From NCBI GenBank assembly GCA_029215795.1, contig JARDYH010000004.1:206564017-206628016 (forward strand): a stretch of DNA of 64,000 bases. Direction: 5' to 3'. Position 1 is the first letter of the stretch; each line of letters starts with the position of its first letter. This document shows, piece by piece, positions 1 through 11,215 of the stretch. Under the pieces are notes generated by a model. The model was not told the origin of the DNA, searched no databases, and saw only the letters and a list, made by a program, of their open reading frames with translations. The position numbers were made by a program, and so were the translations under genes. Source of the DNA: Anniella stebbinsi (lineage: Eukaryota; Chordata; Lepidosauria; Squamata; Anniellidae).

Positions 1-19
1 AGGAATGTTGTGCAGGGAA

Positions 20-90
20 AATGGATAACCCTATGTATGCCGCCCTGAGGGAGCTGGAGGGATGGAAAGACACAAATGCAATAAAATCAC
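20..90 (+). repeat. Possible 3' tail of tRNA-derived SINE
   Basis: The phrase CTATGTATGCCGCCCTGAG followed by GAGCTGGAGGGATGGA resembles the tail of the SINE family seen in full on the minus strand at 12766-12953 and 47530-47757. Fragment only. Confidence 0.4.
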
Positions 91-800
91 ATTTCTTTAT
101 CAAGCCCTGCACAGAAAGATCGCATAAGGAAAATGAACTCCATGATGCCTTTATGAAATATAGTTGTCTACTTTCATTTTCCGAGTGGAAAAGCCGTTAC
201 GAAATAGTTGGCTACCTTCCATTTCCAAGTGGAAAATGCTTAGCTGGCAAAGATATCGACAAAGAAAAAAAGATAGCATGAAACGAATGGAATAGGGAAG
301 AGAACATTGCAGACTTCTACAGTTGTGTGACAAAGGGCAAGAAAATTATGGGGTTTAACAACCACCTGTCTGCTGAGCCTCTTGCCCTCATCTTCACTTC
401 ATCAGTAAGGTGACAATAAACACTTTTCATGTTATCTTAAAATGTGTGTTTTTCTGCACCGCTAGCTGCTGTTTTCATACCCTTTTACTTTTAGTGATGT
501 GGTAAACCAGGTAGGATATTTAAAAACCACAATTCTCGTCATCCTTAAATATTGTTTCCATTACATGTATTTCAGTGAGGAGCAGAGAACTGCTTCATCA
601 TTGCTGGGGATTTAGACCATAATGAATGTTACCAAAGATTACCTTTAATCACATGTTGCATTTTTCTCCTGCTCCTTTATAAAGCTCATAAAACCTTGTT
701 TGCCTCAGTAAACACACAAATGCTTAAGTGATGCAAACTTCACAGCATTCAGCATTTGCATTAGCTTTATGATGGATGATCAAACTCTATGCAGGGTGGG
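91..800. other. Unassigned intergenic sequence
   Basis: AT-rich with no recognised repeat or exon. The short ORFs here show no family signature. Confidence 0.5.
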
Positions 801-819
801 AATTTGGATCATGCTAGCC

Positions 820-1165
820 AACCCAGGGCTGGCATCAAGGGTAGGCAGGGTTGAGCACCTGCCAAGGGCCCACATCCAACCAAGGGGTTGCTGGCGAGAG
901 CCCCTTGGTGTTGCTCCTCTATTTGTTCACCTGCCTCTCACTCTGGCCAGACCAATGATGGTGGTGAGAAGGAGGAGCAGGAGATGTTACTGCCTACTTC
1001 CTTACTGGTTCTTTGCCTGTCAAGCAAGCAAGTGGTGGCAAGGAGGAGAAAGAAGATGAGGAGCAATAGCAGCTGGTGACAATGGATTCACTGAGAGAGG
1101 GGCCCCTTTGAGGTGTCTTCCCCAAGGTCCTTTGAAATCTTGGAATCAGCACTGCCCCCTCCCCA
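820..1165 (+). repeat. Dispersed repeat family R, copy 1
   Basis: Shares GTCAAGCAAGCAAGTGGT, GAGGAGCAATAGCAG and GGTGGTGAGAAGGAGGAGCA with 15610-15975, 17465-17610 and, inverted, 10190-10545. It opens with a GGCATCAAGGGTAGGCA phrase that appears inverted at about 10.53 kb. Class unknown. Confidence 0.6.
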
Positions 1166-1331
1166 GAATACCCATCCCATCCTGCCTGCTATTCATGTAT
1201 ACAAGGGTTTTTTTTAAAGGTTTTTAAAAAAAATATAACCAAAAAGTGATCAGTCCCCTAACAATTGATGTCTAAACAGCTGGTATATTGGGGGAGGGGG
1301 AGATTAATATGTTTTTAGGGGAGAAAACAAG

Positions 1332-1360
1332 ACAACAACAACAACAACAACAACAACAAA
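1332..1360 (+). repeat. (CAA)n microsatellite
   Basis: About nine CAA units followed by an A/G-rich run. Confidence 0.9.
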
Positions 1361-1414
1361 GAAAAAAAAGAAAGAGAAGAAAGAAAACACTAAATAAACA
1401 ATTATACTAATTAA

Positions 1415-1675
1415 TTAATGTGCCATGAGATCTTCATTTGTTGTTATAATATCCAAATCCTTAAAGCAGAAGTGGGCATATGTTGTTGTTAAGTCCGGTT
1501 GTGATGTATGTTGAATGAATCTCCACCATATAGCGTAAAAGGAGAACAGTTCTGTTTTTCCTTGAGTTAGAAGCAGGTCATGAATTATTTTTTCTGATAT
1601 TGCCATGGACCATATATTTCGGTACCATGCAGATAGGTTCAGATTGCCCAGCTTTTTCTGCTGTTGTATAATTGT
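1415..1675 (-). pseudogene. L1-like LINE ORF2 C-terminus, 3' part
   Basis: Minus-strand frame reads KLGNLNLSAWYRNIWSMAIS then FYAIWWRFIQHTSQPD and ends at a stop at 1415. This is the layout of the L1 ORF2 C-terminal tail. It continues at 3092-3213 on the far side of a hAT-like insertion. Remnant. Confidence 0.6.
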
Positions 1676-3083
1676 TAGGGATATGTATCGTACCGTTAAA
1701 ATGTCTGATAACGATACGATAAGGTCGTTATCGGATGTCCGATTAACGATAACGATACGATAGAAAAACCTCCAATAAATGTCCGATCCGAAAATTTTCA
1801 GCCCGATTATATCAGATTTTTTTTCGGATTACCGGACCGCCGTATAAATAAACCTATAACTCCTGTATTTTCACAGTTAGAGACTTAAAACTTGGCCACA
1901 GTGCTTATGGGGTATACCTAAGTATGTGTATGTCTGACAGGTCAGAATGACAGATCGCCACATGCATTCAGAGATCTGTCAAAAAAGGTGCACGATCTTT
2001 AAAAAAACATATAAAATACAGGGGTGGAGGGATTGATTTGAAATTTGGCACATATGTGTAGCAACATATGCTAGACATGTGTATGAAATTTGAGATCGAT
2101 CCCTCCAATCCTCAATTTTATATGAATTTTTTAAAGATTGTGCAACTTTATTGGCAGCTGGTTGACCGGGCCTCCGTGCTGTCATCTTTTTCTCTGCTTT
2201 TTTCCCCATAGGCTTGCATTGGGGGAAACGCGTGCATAACATTTTTATTTGAAATTATAATGACATGAAACTTGGGGATCCAGGACTAGCAAGATCCAAT
2301 CTGCAATGTCCAAAAAGTTTCAAGTCTCTATCTTTTCAAATTAAAAAGTTATAGGGGGTCCCCCAAAAGCCCCACCCCCACTGTAACTTTTTTATTTTTA
2401 AAGATAAAAACATGAAACTTGTGGGACATTGGAGACATGGCTGGTCATTTGTGAAAAAAAATCAGAGCAATTGCTCCAACCCTCAATTTTCTATGAATTT
2501 TTTAAAGATCATGCTCGTTCTGAAAGCTCAGGCCTGGTCAACCAGCTTTCATAACAAGCACGATCTTTAAAAAATTCATAGAAAATCGAGGGTTGGCGGG
2601 ATCGATCTCAAATTTCATACACATGTCTAGCACATGTTGCTACACATATGTGCCAAATTTCAGATCAATCCCTCCACCCCTGTATTTTATATAAATTTTT
2701 TAAAGATCCTGCAACTTTTTGACAGGTCTGAATGAACGCATGTGGCGAGCTGTCATTCTGACCTGTCAGAACTTAAACGATCTTTAATAAATTCATATAA
2801 AATCGAAGGTTGGAGGGATTTATCTCAAATTTCATACACATATTTAGGCATACCCCATAAGCACTGTGATCAAGTTTCAAGCCTCTAACTTTGAAAATAC
2901 AGAAGTTATAGGCATTTTTTTCTTTAAAAACCAGCTCTATAGGGCAAAATAGGGCTCCACATTAAATATCGGATTTCCGAGATAGGATACGATTTACCTC
3001 CAATATAATCCAATCCAATTTTTTTCAAAGAATTGATTTCCGATAACAATACGATATGATAATTTCGGGCGTGCACACCCCTA
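1676..3083. mobile_element. hAT-like fold-back element, 1408 bp, in an L1 remnant
   Basis: The ends are TAGGGATATGTATCG and, reversed, TAGGGGTGTGCACGC. The flanks are ATAATTGT (1668-1675) and GTAATTGT (3084-3091), an 8-bp target duplication with one mismatch, as hAT elements make. The interior is a large imperfect inverted repeat: text at about 1860-2125 recurs inverted at about 2590-2910, for example the phrases around CACATATGTG and ACATGTGTATGAAATTTGAG. No transposase reading frame is visible, so it is non-autonomous. Confidence 0.8.
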
Positions 3084-3091
3084 GTAATTGT

Positions 3092-3213
3092 CTGGCAGGC
3101 AGCAGTTAGTAAAAATGCTAATAAATCTTTACATTTCAAATTTACATTGGATTCTTTGTATATTGATAATAAAAACAATACTGGATCATATACAATTGTT
3201 TTGGGTGGCTATA
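3092..3213 (-). pseudogene. L1-like LINE ORF2 C-terminus, upstream part
   Basis: Minus frame reads TIVYDPVLFLLSIYKESN then KCKDLLAFLLTAACQTI, typical of the segment just before the fragment at 1415-1675. The two halves abut once the 1676-3083 element is removed. Confidence 0.6.
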
Positions 3214-4752
3214 CAGTATGTCCTCTTTCACAGAGGACTGACTTCTATTTGAAGAACTGTCCTGCCCAACTCCATTTCAAAGATAAAGAGCCATAAGAAC
3301 TGTTGCCCATGAACAGCGAGCACCTGGACAGCAGGCTGAACAGGCAGGCATACAGATCATCTGGGCCCTGTCTTGACGGTGCCGTGTCGGCGCCATGAGG
3401 CTTTGGGCTCCTGCAGTTGGGCTCCTTCCCTGCATATGCATGGGAAGGAGCGCGAGTGCAGAGTTGCCGCCATCACCGCTGCCATGCCGAGCACTGGGGA
3501 GAGGGGAGGAACGGGGCAGCCAGAGGGGGAGGAAGAGAGGGACATGCGGCACCTGAACCAGCTCTCCTCCCTCAGACCTCCCTCAGACCTGCACCGTTCT
3601 TCTCCCCTCCTGTTTTTTTGTTTTTTTATTAAATAAACAAAATAAAAACAGACAAATAAAAATAAACAAATAAAAAGGGGGGGAGGGAAGGAAGAGGGGA
3701 GGAAGGGAGGGACACGTGGCGCCCAGACCCTTCGCTCCTGCCTTGGACCGCTTGGAGGTATTCCCTCTTCCCTGTCCAGCCGATGGCAACCAATCAGGGG
3801 CCATCATTGGCTGTGGCACCCCTCCACAGCAAAAACAGTCAGGGTAAGAGCCTGACCTTTTTTAAACAGCGTTTCGGGGGTTTGCCCTTGGATGGCTTTG
3901 GGGTGGCGGTTGCATCATATAGATGACCTGCCGCCACTCTGGATCCACCCCAGGGCAAACCTGTCATCAAACTGTACCCCTGGTCACAAAAGATTGAGAA
4001 CTACTGCATTTCGATTTAAATTATAATGATTTCTAAAGTTGCATCTATGCATATGAATTAGCCTATGCAAAATTTATGGAAATCTGTACCCTATTTTGTC
4101 CTCTGTTTTGGTGATGGATTTCCTTTTTTTGGGATGAGACATAAGTGGCCTTATCCCAAATTATACTGTTGGAATTCTGGTTGGGAGGAGTGGTTTTTTT
4201 GTGTGGGAGGACTGTGAGCTCAGTTGAGTCCTGGTGCTCAGTTCAAATGGCTGGGCTCAGAATTTTTTAATCCAGTGTATTTTGGCTTTGTTCCTACCTC
4301 CAGCTGGTGGATCCACCAACTGGAGGCAGGAACAAAACAAGGTAGAGCCCAAAGTCTGCTCTAAGATTTGTGTCTACCTCAGCCTCCCCCAAGCTGGTGT
4401 CCTCCATATATATTGAATTCCACAACATCTGGAGAGGACCAAGTGCAAACCAATAAAGTAGCAGAGAGACATTCCTAGCTCAGCATTGCAACCACAAAGT
4501 GGGCCAGATTATCAGCAAGTTCAAATACACGTGAAGTCCTCATGCAGCCACATTTGAAGCTACACATTGATTGCCAGAGATGAAGTCTCTGGATGCCCAT
4601 ACCTCCTCCTAGCCTGTATCAGGCACAACAGATTTAACTTACCTAGGATGCTACCAGAGGAAGCCTTTATTGTGCAATCACCCTGCCTCATCCACATCAT
4701 GTTATGCTGGGAGGGTCTTCTACTCATAACCCTTCCATGTTTTCTCACCACT
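3214..4752. other. Intergenic; mixed repeats, partly GC-rich
   Basis: 3220-3350 resembles phrases at 13.1-13.2, 13.6 and 22.8-23.0 kb (TTTGAAGAACTGTC-like, GGACAGCAGGCTGAACAGGC). 3360-3960 is CpG-richer with an A-rich middle (3630-3680), probably an unclassified transposon. 4000-4750 shows nothing recognised. Confidence 0.45.
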
Positions 4753-5430
4753 TAAGAACATAAGAAGAGCCATTGCTGGATCAGACCAAGGGCCCATCTA
4801 GTCTAAGGCTGCCTCTACATGAGAGGTTTAAAGCTCTTTCAAGGTGCTTAAATTTTTTTACCTCTACAAGAACGGAGCGCAAATCGGGCATAGAGGCGCG
4901 TTATCTCTCCGATTATGCGCATTATCGAATGCGCATTAAATCGTGAGTTTTATTTTGCTCTGGCCGTTAAAGCGCATTTTGACTATGTGAACAAGCGCTT
5001 ATGCGCATTAACTACTTGTAAAGCGCATTTCGGTCATCCGTTAATGCGCTTCACAGCCTCTCGCCGCCTCTCGCCGCCTCTCGTGCAGAGGTATTAGGTG
5101 TAAATGCGCTTCAGCGATTATGCGCATAATCGCCTAACCGGGCGCAAAAGCAAATCCTTGTAGAGGGGACCTAACATTCTGTTCTCACAGTGCCCACAAG
5201 CATGACATGAGTGTAACAACAGCACCTTTTCACCCAAGTCCCCCAGCAATTGGTGTACTTAGTCATACTGCCCCTGATACCGGAAGTAGCACATAACCAT
5301 CAGGATTAGTAGCCATTGATAGCCATCTCCTCCAGGAGTTTGTCTAACCCCCTTTTTAAAGCCAGCCAAATTGGTGGCCATGTGGTAGCGAATTCTATAG
5401 TTTGATTATGCGCTGTGTGAAGTGCATAGA
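4753..5430 (-). repeat. Retroposon-like repeat family S (minus), split by a MITE
   Basis: Begins TTAAGAACATAAGAAGAGCC and GGATCAGACCAAGGGCCCAT, resumes at 5172, and runs through GTAGCCATTGATAGCC to TTGATTATGCGCTGTGTGAA. Related copies lie at 9640-9790, 17212-17465, 29440-29537 with 29990-30150, 33945-34035, 42650-42935 and 58010-58190. It is a common squamate interspersed repeat; I cannot name its class with certainty. Confidence 0.65.
4807..5171 (+). mobile_element. PIF/Harbinger-like MITE, family H, copy 1
   Basis: 365 bp, flanked by TAA on both sides (4804-4806 and 5172-5174). The empty site reads through in the host repeat S, so the 3-bp duplication is real. Ends are GGCTGCCTCTACATGAG and, reversed, GGTCCCCTCTACAAGG. 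The interior is rich in GCGCATTA and ATTATGCGC words. A 3-bp duplication and GG-starting ends suit PIF/Harbinger. Confidence 0.8.
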
Positions 5431-5570
5431 TCTCTTCCGGCCGGCATACCCAGTTGAATTTTAAGAGTTTTATTGGTATTTTAATAATGTAGTAGTTGTA
5501 TGTGCTTTTAATCAGTTTTATGTATTTTATATTTAATGTTGTTCCGTGCCACAATCAACTATTACTATTA
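5428..5570 (+). repeat. L2/CR1-type LINE 3' tail
   Basis: GATCTCTTCCGGCCGGCATA leads into T-rich text ending at TTGTTCCGTGCC; it parallels 38915-39090. Confidence 0.6.
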
Positions 5571-6607
5571 TAGTTAAATTTCTTCTGTCTTTCCTTCTGT
5601 TGTTTTTTCCTTACCGTAGAAAATCTGCTAAGGAGAAAACGATGGCATAGCTACGCAATGGCTTTTGATAGGTGGTGCTAGGAGCCCTTAATCTGGAAGC
5701 AATATGTTGATATAATTTCACGTTTCTCTGGGTGAGTTAAGGGGGGGGGAAGTCAAGATGTCTACCCCCAATGCCAGTTACAGGACTTGGGGGAATTGTT
5801 ATATCATTGCTGGGAAATTCTTGGATTTCCTCCACGTCTAACCTTGTTGAAGGTTACCTTGGCAAGGCTGCCTCTATTGAGCAAGCAATAGCTGCACATT
5901 AAGAGTTATTGCTTCACCGAGGAAACTCCTTCCACTTGGAAAGAATTGATATACTGCTATCTTCATCTGAAAGAAACTTTACTGGAAATCCTGGTGCACT
6001 CTATGTCAGGCCAGAGCATACAAACAATCTACTCCCTGTCATCCTGTAAGTAGGGAAATGCGATGGTAGATTTGGACCTTTAACAAGGCACAGGAGGGGA
6101 AATGGTTGATTTGCATTTTCTCTCCAAGGGCCAAAGTAGATGTAATAAGGAGGATAAGTTAATTAATGCATCTCCATTCTTTTTTTTTTAATTGAGGTGG
6201 GGGGGTAGGGGAATCTTGATTGGGGTCATGTTTTAGGGGAAGAAGGGTAACCCAACCTTTGGTCTATCTCTCCACCCACAATTTTTGGCAGCAAATCTTT
6301 TTTTGGCAGAGAATGACGTGTAGTGCTACAAGGGTAAATTGTAGCTTGTTTGCAACTGATTTTTTTTAAAAATCCATTCCCCCACCCCAGGGAGAGTGGG
6401 GTGGCTCCTAGACCGTCTGCAATTACACCCCACTCTCCTAACCTTTTCTCTTCAACTGTTTTCCCAATGAAAATCGCAGGCGCACACACTTCTCTTTGAC
6501 CTGTTAGGAAGAACACACATGTCCAGGTATGATTTTCCTAATGGAGCAATTTGCAGCTTTAATGTGGGAATTTTCATTGCAAGATGAGGGCAGTTGGAAA
6601 GGGTTAC
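5571..6607. other. Unassigned intergenic sequence
   Basis: No exon or known repeat recognised. A G-rich run lies at about 5742-5750 and a T run at about 6180. Confidence 0.5.
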
Positions 6608-6922
6608 TAGGGTGACCATATGGAAAGGAGGACAGGACTCCTATATTTTTAACAGTTGTATAGCAAAGTGAATTTCAGCAGGTGTCATTTGTATGCATGC
6701 AGCACCTGGTGAAATTCCCTCTTTATAACAGTTAAAGCTGCAGGAGCCCTGCCTTCTTTTGTATCTGGTCACTCTAGTATAGCTCCTGCAGCTTTAACTG
6801 TTGTGATGAAGAGGGAATTTCACCAGGTTCTGCAAGCATACAAATGACACCTGCTGAAATTCCCTTTTCTATACAACTGTTAAAGATCTAGGAGTCCTGT
6901 CTTTCTTTCCATAAGGTCACCC
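6608..6922. mobile_element. hAT-like palindromic element, family P, copy 1
   Basis: Starts TAGGGTGACCATATGG and ends with the reverse complement ...AAGGTCACCC. The two halves are near-complete inverted copies of about 140 bases around a short centre at about 6750-6785. The right-hand target duplication is not visible in this copy. Confidence 0.75.
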
Positions 6923-6929
6923 CATTCTC

Positions 6930-7016
6930 AGCCCTACCTGGAAAAGGCAGGGACTGAACCTGGGACCTTTAGCATGTAACGTATGAGCTTTACCACTGAG
7001 CGACGGCTCTGCTCAA
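6930..7016 (-). repeat. tRNA-derived SINE head fragment
   Basis: Reverse strand reads GCTCAGTGGTAAAGCTCATA (A-box-like) and GGTCCCAGGTTCAGTCCC (B-box-like). Same family as 55770-55935. Confidence 0.7.
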
Positions 7017-7298
7017 ATAGGGCCTATACATTAGGGTTGGCTTTCTCTAAACCACCATCAAGAGCCTTTAAAAGTGCTTTACATTCTTTCACTAAGAGAG
7101 AGGGAGAGACAAAGAGAAGGAAGAAAAAGAAGTAATTATGTACCATACGAGAAAAGTCTGTGACTGCGGGGGCTTTCCCTGTCACAAAGGTAGCCTGTTT
7201 GAAAGCGTGACAAGGGGGAAAAAAACTCAGAAAATTAAGAGGCGAAAGGGATGTGATTTTAATTCCCCCTGCCTGCTCAACCCTAGCAAATCTTTTAA

Positions 7299-7395
7299 GG
7301 CTGCAATCCCATGCACAACTTACTCAGGAGTAAATCCTATTGAACTCAGTGGGGCTTATTTCTGAGTAGACATACATAGGGTCATGCTGCAAGCT
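7299..7395 (+). repeat. Short interspersed repeat (GCAATCC ... GAGTAGACAT type)
   Basis: GCTGCAATCCCATGCACAAC then AGTAAATCCTATTGAACTCA and TTTCTGAGTAGACATACAT. Recurs in part at 30345-30420, 33455-33530 and 52960-53055. Confidence 0.6.
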
Positions 7396-7477
7396 ACGTG
7401 GTACATTCTGCTTGATAGATGAGTTTTCAGGAAGCTTTGTGATTCAGATTCTGTTCAAAGTAGATTTTATCCAAGTG

Positions 7478-8103
7478 TAGGCTGACCATATGAAAAGGAG
7501 GACAGGGCTCCTGTAATTAGTTCCTGGTGAAATTCCCTCTTCATCACAACAGTTAAAGGTGCAGGCACTATACTAGAGTGACCATATACAAAAGAAGGCA
7601 GGGCCCCTGCACCTTTAACTGTTGTGATGAAGAAGGAATTTCACCAGGAACTAATTGCATACAAATGACACTGGCTGAAATTCCCTTTTCTCTACAACTG
7701 TTAAAGTTACAGGAGCCCTGTCCTCCTTTTCATATGGTCAGCCTAGGGTGCCTCTTCACGAGAGGTTTAATGCTCTTTGAAGTCTCATTAAAAAATTTAC
7801 CTCCACACCAGCGGAGCGCAAATGGGGCGTAGAGGCGCTTTATCTCTCCGATTATGCGCATTATTGAATGCGCGTTAAATCCCGAGTTTTATTTTGCTCT
7901 GTCCGTTAAAGCGCATTTTGACTGTGTGAATATGCGCTTATGCGCATTAACTACTTGTAAACCGCATTTTGGACATCCATGAATGCGCTTCGCCGCCTCT
8001 CGCCGCCTCTCGTGCAGAGGGATTAGGCGTAAATGCGCTTCTGCGATTATGCGCATAATCGGCTAACCAGGCGCAAAAGCGAATCCTTGTAGAGGGGACC
8101 CTA
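7478..8103. mobile_element. hAT-like palindromic element, family P, copy 2, carrying a MITE
   Basis: Starts TAGGCTGACCATATG. Its other end, GGTCAGCCTA, is split by the MITE at 7746-8100. The 8-bp duplication TCCAAGTG stands at 7470-7477 and again at 8104-8111, outside the MITE. The left arm is partly deleted compared with copy 3. Confidence 0.85.
7746..8100 (+). mobile_element. PIF/Harbinger-like MITE, family H, copy 2
   Basis: 355 bp with ends GGGTGCCTCTTCACGAGAGG and, reversed, GGTCCCCTCTACAAGG. The 3-bp duplication is CTA (7743-7745 and 8101-8103). It inserted into the last bases of the family P element. Confidence 0.85.
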
Positions 8104-8249
8104 TCCAAGTGATCTGTACTCATAAAGCTGAAGTTGGTCACATGTTCCCCGTTCCTTATTCCCACTCCTAAGTCTTTATTTGAAACACAGTTTGAAAGGT
8201 GCAGATTCCTAGACATGGGGTTGTATGATATAAAGGTCACAATGTAGAT

Positions 8250-8415
8250 TTTATGTATTATTATTTATTACATTTTTATCCTGTCTTTCTTCCAACAAGC
8301 TCAGAGCAAGATATTTTTATCCTGTGAGGTAGGAATGAGTGACTGCCAATAGCTGGCCCAATGAGCTTAATAGCTAAATAGGAATTTGCACCCAGGTCCC
8401 ACTGGCTCAGAACTG
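8250..8415 (-). repeat. tRNA-derived SINE, 3' portion
   Basis: TTATTTATTACATTTTTATC, then CCTGTGAGGTAGGAATGAG and ATTTGCACCCAGGTCCCA, parallel the minus-strand SINE at 12766-12953. Confidence 0.6.
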
Positions 8416-9080
8416 AGCTTGGGAATAACATAACGAATTTGGGGGAAATAGGTTGGTTTCTTTTTAGCTTGTTTCTGAGCGTGGCTGGTGGAGTTCGTAT
8501 CATGGATATCAATATTGGTATCAATAGCAAAGGCATGCCTCTTTAACACAGAAAAAAGCACATGTGTTAGATTTCAAAAGTCTGGAAAACACTGCTCAAG
8601 ATGGAATGATGAATTTTGGATTTTCTCTCACAACTTATAAAATCATCTAACTGGAAGGCAAATAAATGAAGTGCAGATGGAATCTAGCTTGACTGACTCT
8701 CGTGCCTTCTGGTAAATCTGATTACACTTTAACAAAGGTTAAACTAAGCTAGCATTAGATCACTGTCAAACCAAACAACTGTGCAGAAGTAAAGGATAAA
8801 ATTGTTTGTTTGCCATCAGGTTATTATGACATTATTCCCCACAATGCATTTTCCCTCTTGGGTCATGATGACAGCAGACATAACTCAATCCTTTAAACTG
8901 TCCATTCACATATCCATATAATCATGGGTATTATTTTACTAAATGGTAAATCTGAGATTCAAGGGCTAAACATGGGTGGCGACCACTGATGTAGTGTCAC
9001 GCAGTTGCTAAGACTGACAGCTGAGACCTGGGAAATCTTTGGTCCAAATGCTATTGCCAATTCCCTAGGTGGCATTAGGA
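8416..9080. other. Unassigned intergenic sequence
   Basis: Nothing recognised on either strand. Confidence 0.5.
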
Positions 9081-9400
9081 TAGGGTGATCAGATAAAATC
9101 CAGGTCAGGGCTCATGCTACTTTAACAGTTGTAGAGAAAAGGGAATTTCAGCCAGTGTCATTTGTATGCAATTAGTTCCTGGTGAAATTCCCTCTTCATT
9201 ACAACAGTTAAAGTTGCAGGGGCCCTGCCTTCTTTTGAATATGGTCACTCTAGTATAGTGCCTGCAACTTTAACTGTTGTGATGAAGAGGGAATTGCACC
9301 AGGAACTAATTGCATACAAATGACTCTGGCTGAAATTCCCTTTTCTCTACAACTGTTAAAGTTACATGAGCCCTGACCTGGATTTTATCTGGTCACCCTA
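9081..9400. mobile_element. hAT-like palindromic element, family P, copy 3 (intact)
   Basis: 320 bp from TAGGGTGATCAG to CTGGTCACCCTA with a perfect 8-bp duplication CATTAGGA (9073-9080, 9401-9408). The two arms are inverted copies, about 9120-9225 against about 9265-9375. Confidence 0.9.
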
Positions 9401-9639
9401 CATTAGGAAAGCCACTATTTCTAGGGGTGCTTCCAGACAGAGAGCTAGTACTACCCGTCAAAAGGTATTTTGCAGCATTTCTGTTTCCCCCTCCCCTTCA
9501 TTCACAGACTTTTTTTTGGTAAGTAAAAAGATGGAAGAAGCAATGAGAAAATATGTGAGGGCTACAAATGAAAGACAATGTCATCTGCATCTGTCTGTTG
9601 TAAAATCCATATAGATAATCATCTGGCAAAGTATGAACA

Positions 9640-9790
9640 CACACAGGTATTCTTCACAACACAACACAACATTTAATTTATGGAATTTGCTGCTACAAGA
9701 TGGTGCAGTTGGTCACTAGCTTAGATTACTTTAAGATAGGATTCAATAGATTTATAGGGGAACAGGTCTATCTGTTGATATTAGTCATCA
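9640..9790 (+). repeat. Retroposon-like repeat family S, fragment
   Basis: Contains GGAATTTGCTGCTACAAGAT and TTCAATAGATTTATAGGGG, as in the 5' half of family S. Another S end lies at 10635-10700 (GACCCAGCAGGGTTCTTTTT). Confidence 0.5.
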
Positions 9791-10189
9791 TCAGTAGTGT
9801 AGTGGGGCCAGGGCTCACAGGAATGCAGCGCCATCACTATTTTATTAGCAGGGAAGTCACGTTCCACTCCCCTATCCTCAGACTTCCTTATCCCTCTGAG
9901 CTTAACTGCAATACTCACAGTAGGTAGGGGGGAATGAATTGTCTCAGCAACAATATATCGTTCCTTGTTGTGATGCGAAGTATTTAGGGGAGGCCTGGCC
10001 TTGAATGGGCAATTAAGACCCATAAGCTCTACAAAACTATTGAACCTGGTGGAACTTAAAACTGCTAGAATTGGGTTGTTGATATGGATTAAATGCAGCT
10101 GCCTACAATTTTGGGCTCTCCTATGTGGGCTGTCATGACGAGCTTGTGCACTTCAACATAAACCACTACATCACTGGCCATTATGGCCA

Positions 10190-10545
10190 TGTGCAACCAC
10201 CAGATCAGTGCTTGCTCCAAGATTTTGAAAGCCCTTGGGCAAGATACCCTTACTGGCTCCCATTCCTCAGTAAGTCTTACTTCTCACCACCATTGTGCCA
10301 GCTGCTATTGCTCATCATCTTTCTTATAATTGCTACCACTTATTTGCTTGACAGGCATTGAGCAGGTAGGCAGCAATATCTATTGCTCATCCTTTTACCA
10401 CCACCATTGTCTGTTCTGGAGCGAGAGTCAAGTGAACAAGAAAGTTGCAATGGTGAAGAGGAGGAACAGCTCCACGGGGCTCTATTTAGTGGGTCCCTGG
10501 CAAATGCCCAATCTTGCCTACCTTGATGCTGGCCCTGCTCCAGAT
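10190..10545 (-). repeat. Dispersed repeat family R, inverted copy
   Basis: Contains CTGCTATTGCTCATCATC and CACTTATTTGCTTGACAGGC, the reverse of phrases at 1010-1070 and 17465-17520. A second CACCATTGT block at 10400 suggests internal duplication. Confidence 0.6.
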
Positions 10546-10854
10546 TGAGAGGCAACCTGTCTCTGAATACATGGAGAAGAACAGCAATTACCTTTGATCC
10601 CTGTTTCTGTTCTTCTTGCTGGCGTTTGATTGACTACTGAGGAAGTTGAACTAGATAATCATTTGGTCTGACCCAGCAGGGTTCTTTTTATGTTCTTAAA
10701 TATAAATGATACCCATTTTATTTACAAACAACAAAGCCTTTTCACACTGTATTTGTTTTGCTGTTGGTTAAATAAGTGCAATTTGTTTGCAGATCCTTGT
10801 TTTGAGTGAAATCAGTGGAAGGAGAGTTTCCGAGGAGAACTTCAGGCTACTAGC

Positions 10855-11215
10855 ATCATCAGATGGGGGGAAATCGCGGTTCCCCACCATCGCTTCTCCG
10901 CTCCCACTCCTGTCTCACAATACTTCCTCTTTCTACCGGGAGAAGAAAGAGGAAGTAAACAAAGATGATGTGGCCTATTCAGGGGCTGTTTTTCCATGCT
11001 GCTTTTCCTGTACACAGCAGGAAATGGAGGCACATTCCATTTTTTTTCAAAAAGTCGGATTATAAGGAGTCCATTTTGTGACGGAAAATACGCAAGAAGG
11101 AGCAGGAGGTGCGTGGGAGGCAGACGTCATCGTCTAAAGGACGAGTGAACATCCATAAGTGGGCAGTAGCAATCGTGCAATAAAACGCTCATCTAATGAC
11201 GCTCTACATCTGAGC
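10855..11215 (+). repeat. Dispersed repeat family C, copy 1
   Basis: GGGGGGAAATCGCGGTTCC, GGAAGTAAACAAAGATGATG, GGGAGGCAGACGTCATC and AATCGTGCAATAAAACGCTC recur with divergence at 25750-26085 and, more weakly, 13197-13545. CpG-richer than its surroundings; probably a DNA transposon. Confidence 0.6.
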
